In this document: positions 7,483 to 13,740 of the stretch, one piece after another | Layout of the letters: the number at the start of each line of letters is the position of its first letter | How positions within the stretch are numbered: position 1 is the stretch's first letter | Origin: Bacteroidota bacterium | GTDB taxonomy: Bacteria > Bacteroidota > Bacteroidia > CAIKAF01 | Assembly: GCA_023432985.1 (NCBI GenBank) | Contig: JAEZEQ010000006.1 | Span: forward strand, 1-15,235 | Direction: 5' to 3' | Length of the DNA stretch: 15,235 nucleotides | Notes under the pieces: generated by a model | What the model was told of the DNA's origin: nothing | Seen by the model: only the letters and a program-made list of their open reading frames with translations | Database searches by the model: none | Position numbers and translations under genes: made by a program

Positions 7483-7518
7483 ATAATAAAAGGCAATTGA
7501 AAGAGATCAATTGCCTTT
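7483..7518 (-). terminator. Intrinsic terminator of the tRNA cluster
   Basis: A perfect 12-bp stem (7489-7500 paired with 7507-7518) with a 6-base loop. Read on the minus strand, the stem ends in TTT and continues T-ATTAT, an interrupted T tract. It starts 10 bases after the 3' end of tRNA-Arg and lies before the esterase promoter, so it insulates the esterase from tRNA transcription. Confidence 0.72.
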
Positions 7519-7528
7519 ATTGAAGGAG

Positions 7529-7602
7529 TGATTCCGACAGGATTCGAACCTGTGACCCACAGCTTAGAAGGCTGTTGCTCTATCCAGCTGAGCTACGGAA
7601 CC
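7529..7602 (-). tRNA. tRNA-Arg(TCT)
   Basis: A 74-base cloverleaf on the minus strand. The acceptor GGTTCCG pairs with CGGAATC (one G-U) before discriminator A. The anticodon stem ACAGC/GCTGT encloses loop CTTCTAA with anticodon TCT (7566-7568), which reads AGA/AGG. The T arm holds GGTTCGAATCC. No CCA is encoded. It lies downstream of an intrinsic terminator that separates it from the other two tRNAs. Confidence 0.97.
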
Positions 7603-7606
7603 ATTG

Positions 7607-7636
7607 AAAAAAGAAAAGCCTGCCGGAGCAAGCTTT
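7607..7636 (-). terminator. Intrinsic terminator between tRNA-Pro and tRNA-Arg
   Basis: Read on the minus strand, AAAGCTTGC pairs with GCAGGCTTT across a 4-base loop TCCG, giving nine pairs with one G-U wobble. The stem is followed by T-C-TTTTTT (7614 to 7607). It begins five bases after the 3' end of tRNA-Pro and ends five bases before the 5' end of tRNA-Arg. The wobble exists only in the minus-strand RNA, which supports action in the tRNA direction. Confidence 0.65.
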
Positions 7637-7640
7637 AAGG

Positions 7641-7715
7641 TCGGGATGGCAGGATTCGAACCTGCGACCTCCTGGTCCCAAACCAGGCGCGATGACCGGA
7701 CTACGCTACATCCCG
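7641..7715 (-). tRNA. tRNA-Pro(TGG)
   Basis: A 75-base cloverleaf on the minus strand. The acceptor CGGGATG pairs fully with CATCCCG, keeping the C1-G72 pair typical of bacterial proline tRNA, with discriminator A. The anticodon stem CCTGG/CCAGG encloses TTTGGGA with anticodon TGG (7678-7680). The T arm is GCAGG-TTCGAAT-CCTGC. No CCA is encoded. Confidence 0.97.
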
Positions 7716-7725
7716 ATTTCCGGTG

Positions 7726-7812
<87 letters not shown>

Positions 7813-7853
7813 TAGCTGACTGAAAATCGTTTAAAGAACTTTTTTCGAGAGCG

Positions 7854-7883
7854 CAAAATTAACCATTATTTTTATTCAAACAA
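7854..7883 (-). promoter_or_regulatory. Promoter of the tRNA-Ser/Pro/Arg cluster
   Basis: On the minus strand TTG (7883 to 7881), a 19-base spacer, then a perfect -7 box TAATTTTG (7861 to 7854). This matches the Bacteroidota housekeeping promoter (TTTG, 19-21 bases, TAnnTTTG). Transcription would start near 7848, about 36 bases before tRNA-Ser. Confidence 0.65.
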
Positions 7884-7984
7884 TTTTATTTTGCTTTTTT
7901 TCCGAGTAGATTCTATTCTGTGTTGATTATCAGTAGTCTTCTTTTTCATTTCTTTTTTTATATTTTTACTTTAAATTATAACAC

Positions 7985-9727
7985 ATGATCTATAGTCATC
8001 GCTTCATATGGATTATCCTGCCTTTATTTCAATTACTGTATATTTCTTGCGGCTCAGAAAAGCCTAAGAAAGAGCTGGGTGACTTCGAGGTGGTTATGCG
8101 TATTCCGGCAGAGCCAACGGGATTAAATTCTATAGTGAACCGGGATGCGATGAAGAGCATTATATTGCCTTATATCATGTATCAGCCCTTGAGTATAGAT
8201 TTTGAACAGTTGAAGCTTTTTCCTCTATTGGCACATTCTTTACCTGAGGTTGAAACAATGGCCGACAGTTCGGTTAAAATCACCTTAGAGCTTCGTCCCG
8301 AAGCCAGATGGGATAATGGGAGTCTGATTACCGCTGAAGATGTGGCTTTTTCGCTTAAATTGTGCTTATTGCCCGATATTCAGAATGCGGCCATAAAACC
8401 CGGTTTCCAACATCTGAAATCCTTTATTACCTATCCCGATGCGCCTCAAAAATACAGTCTCGTTTTTTCCAAACCCTATTTTTTAGCACCTGTATTGGCC
8501 GGCGATTTTGCCATTTATCCGGCTTATATCTACGATACTTTGTCCATATTAAAAAAGTTTAGTATAGAACAGGTAATTTCCGGGGATCCGCTGCTTCAAA
8601 GCGATTCGGCTTTAGTGCAATTTTCAGAGGCATTTAATTCGGCCCTTTTTACGCATCAGATTGTGGCGGGTTGTGGTCCCTATAGACTGAAAGAATGGCA
8701 AAGCGGGAAACGCATTATTCTGGAAAGAAAAAAAAACTGGTGGGGCGATGAACTGGAGGGAAGCTCGGTCTTTTTCGAGGCATATCCGGCACGTATAATA
8801 TTCGAAATTATAAAAGAAGAATCTACAGCCATACAGGCATTGAAGCAGAAAAAAATAGACGGAATGGCTTCTGTGGATTTCAAAACCTTTGCGTTGACCT
8901 TAGCGAAGGATTCGGCATTAACCGCGCATTATCATTTCTACAGTCCCGAAATGTTGGCTTTTGAATATATGGGATTAAACAGTCGCAGGCCTATATTGCA
9001 GGATCTGGCAGTGCGCCGTGCCATATTGCATGCGGTTTCTGTGGAAGACATCATAGCTACCTTAATGTATGGATTGGGCAGCCGGGTGCATAGTTATGTC
9101 AGTTCGGCCCGTCCGGAAGAATTGAATACGGCATTGCATAATCCGAAATTTGATATAGCTTATGCCGCACAAATATTAGACTCTGCGGGCTGGGTAGACC
9201 GAAATGGGGATGGAATAAGAGAAAAGAAAACAGGAAATAAAGAGACAGCGCTTCGTCTTCAGCTTTTGATAAATTCCGACAACGAAAGGCGAGAGAAAAC
9301 GGCATTGATGTTGCAGTCGAACCTGCGTGAGGCAGGTATAGATGTGTCTGTAAAAACCCTGGAAATGAATGCCTATGTAGATGCTTTAATGCGCAATGAT
9401 TTTGATTTGGTGCTGACCGGAATCGTGTCGAGTGCCATAGAAACAGATCCTTTTCAGTTGTGGCATAGCGCCTCCAAAGGCGGGAATTTTACGGGATTTG
9501 GGAATACATATAGCGACTCCTTAATAATGGCATTTCGGAATGAGATGAGTCCGCATAAACGCATAGAAATCAGTAAACAGATTCAGGCAGAGATACATGC
9601 ATATCATTCGGTTTTGTTTCTGAATAATATGCATGAACGCATCGTGTTTTCGAAAAAATTTAAGAATCTTACCTTATCCAAGCAACGTCCCGGTTTTTGG
9701 TTAGGTAGTGTATTGCCGGCAGAATAA
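7985..9727 (+). CDS. Peptide-type ABC transporter substrate-binding lipoprotein (SBP family 5)
   Basis: A 580-residue solute-binding protein of the oligopeptide/dipeptide/nickel type (SBP_bac_5). Residues 1-21 are a lipoprotein signal with hydrophobic IIWIILPLFQLL-like core and a lipobox ending YIS-Cys22. Family marks include PTGLNSIVNRDA near the mature N-terminus, the LRPEARWDNGSLITAEDVAFSLK segment at about 104-126, GCGPYRLKEW with the ILERKKNWWG run, and LAVRRAILHAVSVEDI, where the second domain returns. It would capture peptides or similar ligands and deliver them to the permeases. Its stop codon abuts the ATG of the first permease with no gap, so translation is probably coupled. Its promoter is not clear: a TATTTTTA box lies at 7961-7968 but has no matching -33 box. 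The ligand cannot be read from the sequence. Confidence 0.9.
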   Translation: MIYSHRFIWIILPLFQLLYISCGSEKPKKELGDFEVVMRIPAEPTGLNSIVNRDAMKSIILPYIMYQPLSIDFEQLKLFPLLAHSLPEVETMADSSVKITLELRPEARWDNGSLITAEDVAFSLKLCLLPDIQNAAIKPGFQHLKSFITYPDAPQKYSLVFSKPYFLAPVLAGDFAIYPAYIYDTLSILKKFSIEQVISGDPLLQSDSALVQFSEAFNSALFTHQIVAGCGPYRLKEWQSGKRIILERKKNWWGDELEGSSVFFEAYPARIIFEIIKEESTAIQALKQKKIDGMASVDFKTFALTLAKDSALTAHYHFYSPEMLAFEYMGLNSRRPILQDLAVRRAILHAVSVEDIIATLMYGLGSRVHSYVSSARPEELNTALHNPKFDIAYAAQILDSAGWVDRNGDGIREKKTGNKETALRLQLLINSDNERREKTALMLQSNLREAGIDVSVKTLEMNAYVDALMRNDFDLVLTGIVSSAIETDPFQLWHSASKGGNFTGFGNTYSDSLIMAFRNEMSPHKRIEISKQIQAEIHAYHSVLFLNNMHERIVFSKKFKNLTLSKQRPGFWLGSVLPAE

Positions 9728-11098
9728 ATGGGAAAATATATAGTAAGACGTATTCCCGGTTTTGTGCTTACCCTGCTCATACTTAGTTTGGGTATAGTGT
9801 GGGCCATGCGCTATATGCCCGGAGATATGTTAGGCGAAAAAACAGGTTCGCTCGATATATACTATAACGAAACCGACCGAGAGGGGTATGAAAAATATAA
9901 AGCGCAATACAGGCGTGAGGCTGCGAAGTATTATATGGATTTGCCGGTATTTTTTTTGGGAATAGAGCCGGCTTTTTATTCCGACAGTCTTCAGCAAATT
10001 TATCCATTTCCCTTGCGAAATGCGGCTAAAGAACTCAGTGCCGCCGGTCGCAATAAGCAATTGGCATTATACAGCATAAAACAAATAGAGGCATTTGTCT
10101 TTAATCCGGAAAGCGATCTTCTGCCTCGGGAAAGGGAATTGTCTTATGCCTGGTTGCAGCATAGAATAGGGGTGGAGGACTTTAAAAATGAGCTGGAGAA
10201 GAGTTTGGAAGGTGGAGAAATATCGGAAAGTTGGCGCAGATTTGCCCATTATTTTTTAAGCGAATATGCACAGGCAAGAGACGGAAGTATGTGGCCGCGC
10301 ATTCGTTATAGAGGGCAAAATGTGTTGAGTAAAATTTGGTTTGGCGAAAAGGGTGAGGGTGGATGGATTCGTGGTGACTTCGGGAACAGTATAATCGATA
10401 ACCGAAAGCGTACGGAGCATTTGTCGGATCATATCTGGCCATCTATAAGATTGGGCATATTTGCGTTCATACTGAGCCTGATAATGGGAAGTATAATGGG
10501 ATTTCAGATGGCAAAAACAAGAAAGCGATGGCCCGATTTTGTCTTACTTTTTGTCTATTCTATTCCGCTTTTTGTGTTGGCTGCGGTGTGGACCAATATA
10601 TGGAGCAGTGCACCCTTAGCAGGCATATTCGAGACCTATGGCGAAGAGCAATTGAGTGGCGACCTGTCGGATATTGGCGAGTTTTTTCGCTATGTTACTT
10701 TGCCGGCCTTTTGTATGGCTTTGCCTATGAGTGTGTATTTGGCAAAAATAATTAAAGATAGAATAGAAGAGCAGGGACAAATGGAATATGTGCGTGCGGC
10801 AAAAAGCAGGGGCGTTTCGGAGCGTGATATATTGAATCGGCATATAAAAGCCAATATACGACCTTATTATTGGGGACTAATGGGACAAATAATTCCGGAT
10901 TTCATTATAGGTTCGATTATAATTGAGTATATATTTGCTCGGAACGGATTGGGTCAATTATTCCTTCAATCCATATATTACCGCGATTTACCTATGTTAT
11001 TGATATTGGTTTGGTTGTTTGGAATAATACATTTTGCGGGCAATAGTCTTTCCGATATATTGATTTCCATAAGCGATAAAAGAGTGAAATGGGCCTAA
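9728..11098 (+). CDS. Peptide-type ABC transporter permease, DppB/OppB-like, with long periplasmic insert
   Basis: A 456-residue inner-membrane permease. Family marks are the short N-terminal MGKYIVRRIPGF, a first membrane helix at about 10-30, RGDFGNSI before the second helix, a run of helices at about 239-262, 267-290 and 325-348, and the EAA loop EYVRAAKSRGV (353-363) that contacts the ATPase. The tail GNSLSDILISISDKRVKW is the usual DppB ending. Ordinary DppB proteins have about 310-340 residues; here the loop between helices 1 and 2 is about 208 residues instead of about 70, and is rich in charged helical segments. The ATG directly follows the binding-protein stop and the last 10 bases overlap the next permease. 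No ATPase gene is nearby, so one must be encoded elsewhere. Confidence 0.92.
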   Translation: MGKYIVRRIPGFVLTLLILSLGIVWAMRYMPGDMLGEKTGSLDIYYNETDREGYEKYKAQYRREAAKYYMDLPVFFLGIEPAFYSDSLQQIYPFPLRNAAKELSAAGRNKQLALYSIKQIEAFVFNPESDLLPRERELSYAWLQHRIGVEDFKNELEKSLEGGEISESWRRFAHYFLSEYAQARDGSMWPRIRYRGQNVLSKIWFGEKGEGGWIRGDFGNSIIDNRKRTEHLSDHIWPSIRLGIFAFILSLIMGSIMGFQMAKTRKRWPDFVLLFVYSIPLFVLAAVWTNIWSSAPLAGIFETYGEEQLSGDLSDIGEFFRYVTLPAFCMALPMSVYLAKIIKDRIEEQGQMEYVRAAKSRGVSERDILNRHIKANIRPYYWGLMGQIIPDFIIGSIIIEYIFARNGLGQLFLQSIYYRDLPMLLILVWLFGIIHFAGNSLSDILISISDKRVKWA

Positions 11099-12204
11099 AG
11101 AGAATACTATATACAATGGCTATACTCATACTGGGTATTTGGGTAATGTTCCCGGGGTGCATCAGTGGCTCGCGACCGATATGGGCAAAGTCGGAAGGGC
11201 GTTGGGTATTCCCTGTTTTTTCCGAAAAAAAAATGCAATACGAGCAGGTATATATTCGCCCCCTTTTTCCTTATGATCCGGGAACTATAGATTTAAAAAA
11301 CTCCGGTTTTCAAGCTCCGCAAATAGGGGCAAATCGCATTTCCGATCATTATCTGGGCAGCGATGAGTTGGGCAGAGATACCTTGGCAGCGTTGATACAC
11401 GGATTTTCAGCATCCTTTAAAATTGGATTGGGAGCGGCCCTGCTTGCGTTGATATTGGGGATAATTCCGGCATTATGGTCGGGGTATTATTATTCCGAAA
11501 AAAGGGAGAGTAATGGACTTTTACTTTTATTAAAATTTTTGTTAGCTATTGCGGCTTTATGGTTTGTGTATTACGGTACGGTGATAGGCAGCGCTAGAAT
11601 GGTGGCAGGGGTTGGCTTTTTATATCTGTGCCTTTTATTATTCATGCGTTGGGTTAGCCTTCGAAAAGTTATACCCGGCATGTCCATACACTATGATCCG
11701 GATATGTGGACCTTGCGTTTGGCAGATGCGTATGAATGGATGCCGAAGTTGATCGTCTTATTTGTATTTGTGGCATATTTTAAATGGAATGCCATTACGT
11801 TGACCCTTATAATGGGTGTATTGAGTTGGCCTTATGTATACAGGCAATTGCGCATGCAGGTAATTCGGATTAAATCGCTACCCTATATTGAGGTGGCACG
11901 TTTGCAGGGAATTCCGCTTTGGAGGCAATTGTTTTACTATATACTTCCTGAATTATGGCCTTATGTTGCCAGCATATTTCCGTTTATTTTCATTGCTGCG
12001 GTAGTATCGGAGAGTTCGCTTAGTTTTGTGGGATTAGGTTTAGGGCCGGAGGACATAAGTTTGGGTAAAATGATAGCGGAGGGGCGTAATTTTCCTTCGG
12101 CCTGGTGGCTGTGGTATAGTCCCGTTTTTCTATTGAGTGCGACCCTGTTTGCTATGTCGGTATTGGGATATAGGTGGAGCAAGAAGTGGCAAAGGCAGAA
12201 ATAA
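11089..12204 (+). CDS. Peptide-type ABC transporter permease, DppC/OppC-like, with extra membrane segments
   Basis: A 371-residue inner-membrane permease forming the heterodimer with the preceding gene product. After a first helix (about 6-24) comes a periplasmic stretch with the DppC signature LGSDELGRDTLAALIHG (89-105). The EAA loop is PYIEVARLQGIPLWRQLF (from about 265), followed by SSLSFVGLGLGPEDISLGKMI and AWWLWYSP, all standard for DppC. Typical DppC proteins have about 290-300 residues; the excess here is mainly a segment at about 140-215 that includes two extra hydrophobic stretches (about 144-167 and 171-191) between the second helix and the rest. The start overlaps the DppB-like gene by 10 bases, which implies translational coupling. 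The operon ends here without an obvious terminator; purB follows with its own likely promoter. Confidence 0.92.
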   Translation: MGLKRILYTMAILILGIWVMFPGCISGSRPIWAKSEGRWVFPVFSEKKMQYEQVYIRPLFPYDPGTIDLKNSGFQAPQIGANRISDHYLGSDELGRDTLAALIHGFSASFKIGLGAALLALILGIIPALWSGYYYSEKRESNGLLLLLKFLLAIAALWFVYYGTVIGSARMVAGVGFLYLCLLLFMRWVSLRKVIPGMSIHYDPDMWTLRLADAYEWMPKLIVLFVFVAYFKWNAITLTLIMGVLSWPYVYRQLRMQVIRIKSLPYIEVARLQGIPLWRQLFYYILPELWPYVASIFPFIFIAAVVSESSLSFVGLGLGPEDISLGKMIAEGRNFPSAWWLWYSPVFLLSATLFAMSVLGYRWSKKWQRQK

Positions 12205-12238
12205 AAAAGAAAAGGGGTATTAATTCGTGTGGAAGTAT

Positions 12239-12246
12239 TACTTTTG
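12239..12246 (+). promoter_or_regulatory. Likely -7 promoter element of purB
   Basis: TACTTTTG is a perfect match to the Bacteroidota -7 box TAnnTTTG. No good -33 TTTG is found 19-21 bases upstream. Transcription would start near 12253, leaving about nine bases before the ATG at 12262. It would exclude the in-frame GTG at 12229, which lies upstream of the box. Confidence 0.4.
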
Positions 12247-12261
12247 CATTTTGAATGGCAT

Positions 12262-13602
12262 ATGAAACTGACAGAATTAACTGCTATTTCGCCGGTTGAC
12301 GGCAGATATTACTCCAAAGCATCTACTTTAAGCAAATATTTTTCGGAATGGGCTTTAATGCGTTATAGAGTATGGGTAGAAGTAGAATATTTAGTGGCAT
12401 TAAGCGGACTTGGCATTGCGGATTTTCCGGAAATGACGCCCGAACAATTGGGATTTTTACGATCACTTTATTTGGGTTTTAGTGAAGAAGATGCGGCTCG
12501 TATAAAAGAGATAGAGCGCACAACCAACCATGATGTAAAAGCGGTTGAATATTTTTTGAAAGAGAAAATAGAGCCGACCGAATTGCATATATATAAAGAG
12601 TATATACATTTTGGGCTTACCTCTCAGGATATAAATAATACGGCGATTCCATTGAGCATGAAGCAATTTCATGAAGAGGAATTCATGCCTTTATGGCAAA
12701 AATGCATAGATGACTTGCGTGCTTCGGCGGAGGAGTGGAAAGACATTCCGATGTTGGCCAGAACGCATGGTCAGGCAGCGTCTCCGACCAAATTAGGAAA
12801 AGAGATTTTGGTTTTTGTAGAGCGTTTGGAGAAGCAATTGCAGATGTTGAATCAGATTCCATTTGCCTGTAAATTTGGTGGGGCAACGGGAAATTTCAAT
12901 GCACATCATGTGGCATTTAAAGAAATAGATTGGGTTCAATTTGCCAACAGTTTTTGTTCCGATTTAGGTTTATCTCGTTCGCAATATACCACACAGATTG
13001 AGCATTACGATATGCTTGCAGCTTATTGCGATGGCGCTAAGAGAATGAATAGCATTTTGCTTGATTTGAATAGGGATATGTGGACCTATATATCCATGGA
13101 TTATTTTAAGCAAAAAACCAAAGCAGGCGAGGTGGGGAGTTCGGCCATGCCGCATAAAGTGAATCCCATCGATTTCGAAAATTCGGAAGGAAATTTAGGC
13201 ATAGCAACGGCTTTACTAGAGCATTTTGCGACAAAATTACCGGTATCACGTTTGCAGAGAGATCTGACAGACAGTACGGTTTTACGGAATATTGGAGTGC
13301 CTTTTGCGCACATATATATAGCCGTAGAAAGCACATTAAAAGGATGGGGTAAATTATTGTTGAATCAAGGCAAAATGGAGCAGGATTTAGAACAAAATTA
13401 TGCCGTTGTTGCCGAGGCAATTCAGACTATATTAAGACGAGAGGCCTATCCTCAACCCTATGAAAAGCTGAAAGAGTTTACCCGTGGTCAGGAAATGAAT
13501 GCCGAATTAATGCGTCGTTTTATAGAAAGTTTAGAAGTTTCAGATTCAGTGAAGAAAGAAATGTTGGCCATAACACCGGGAAATTATACCGGAGTTTTTT
13601 AG
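12262..13602 (+). CDS. purB: Adenylosuccinate lyase
   Basis: Cleaves adenylosuccinate to AMP and fumarate, and SAICAR to AICAR, in purine synthesis. From the ATG at 12262 the protein has 446 residues and begins MKLTELTAISPVDGRY, matching the E. coli PurB start; the same frame is open back to a GTG at 12229, but those 11 residues are unlike the family. Similarity to E. coli PurB runs end to end: FSEEDAARIKEIERTTNHDV, TSQDINN (120-126), RTHGQ with His169, the flexible catalytic loop GSSAMPHKVNP (292-302) with Ser294, and LPVSRLQRDLTDSTVLRN. It follows the transporter operon by 57 bases. With the phosphorylase it is one of two purine-metabolism genes in the window, but they are about 9 kb apart and not an operon. 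Confidence 0.98.
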   Translation: MKLTELTAISPVDGRYYSKASTLSKYFSEWALMRYRVWVEVEYLVALSGLGIADFPEMTPEQLGFLRSLYLGFSEEDAARIKEIERTTNHDVKAVEYFLKEKIEPTELHIYKEYIHFGLTSQDINNTAIPLSMKQFHEEEFMPLWQKCIDDLRASAEEWKDIPMLARTHGQAASPTKLGKEILVFVERLEKQLQMLNQIPFACKFGGATGNFNAHHVAFKEIDWVQFANSFCSDLGLSRSQYTTQIEHYDMLAAYCDGAKRMNSILLDLNRDMWTYISMDYFKQKTKAGEVGSSAMPHKVNPIDFENSEGNLGIATALLEHFATKLPVSRLQRDLTDSTVLRNIGVPFAHIYIAVESTLKGWGKLLLNQGKMEQDLEQNYAVVAEAIQTILRREAYPQPYEKLKEFTRGQEMNAELMRRFIESLEVSDSVKKEMLAITPGNYTGVF

Positions 13603-13676
13603 GCTGAAGATTTCATGAAATAAGCAAGAAAGTTTATTCTATAGCGAGCTTTTGTTAGTACATATTGTATTGCTTT

Positions 13677-13709
13677 TTTGCTCAATTGCAAAATTTATTA
13701 TTATGTTTA
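13677..13709 (+). promoter_or_regulatory. Possible promoter of the CUB-domain protein
   Basis: TTTG (13677-13680), a 21-base spacer and TATGTTTA (13702-13709), which matches TAnnTTTG at five of six defined bases. Transcription would start near 13715, about 26 bases before the ATG. The rest of the purB-to-CUB gap (13603-13740) shows no terminator or gene. Confidence 0.35.
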
Positions 13710-13740
13710 CCAATCGTTAACCTAATAATAAAAATCATTT

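Noticed and set aside
12229..12261. GTG-initiated extension of purB
   Set aside because: The added residues do not fit the family and the region holds a promoter-like box, so the ATG at 12262 was used.
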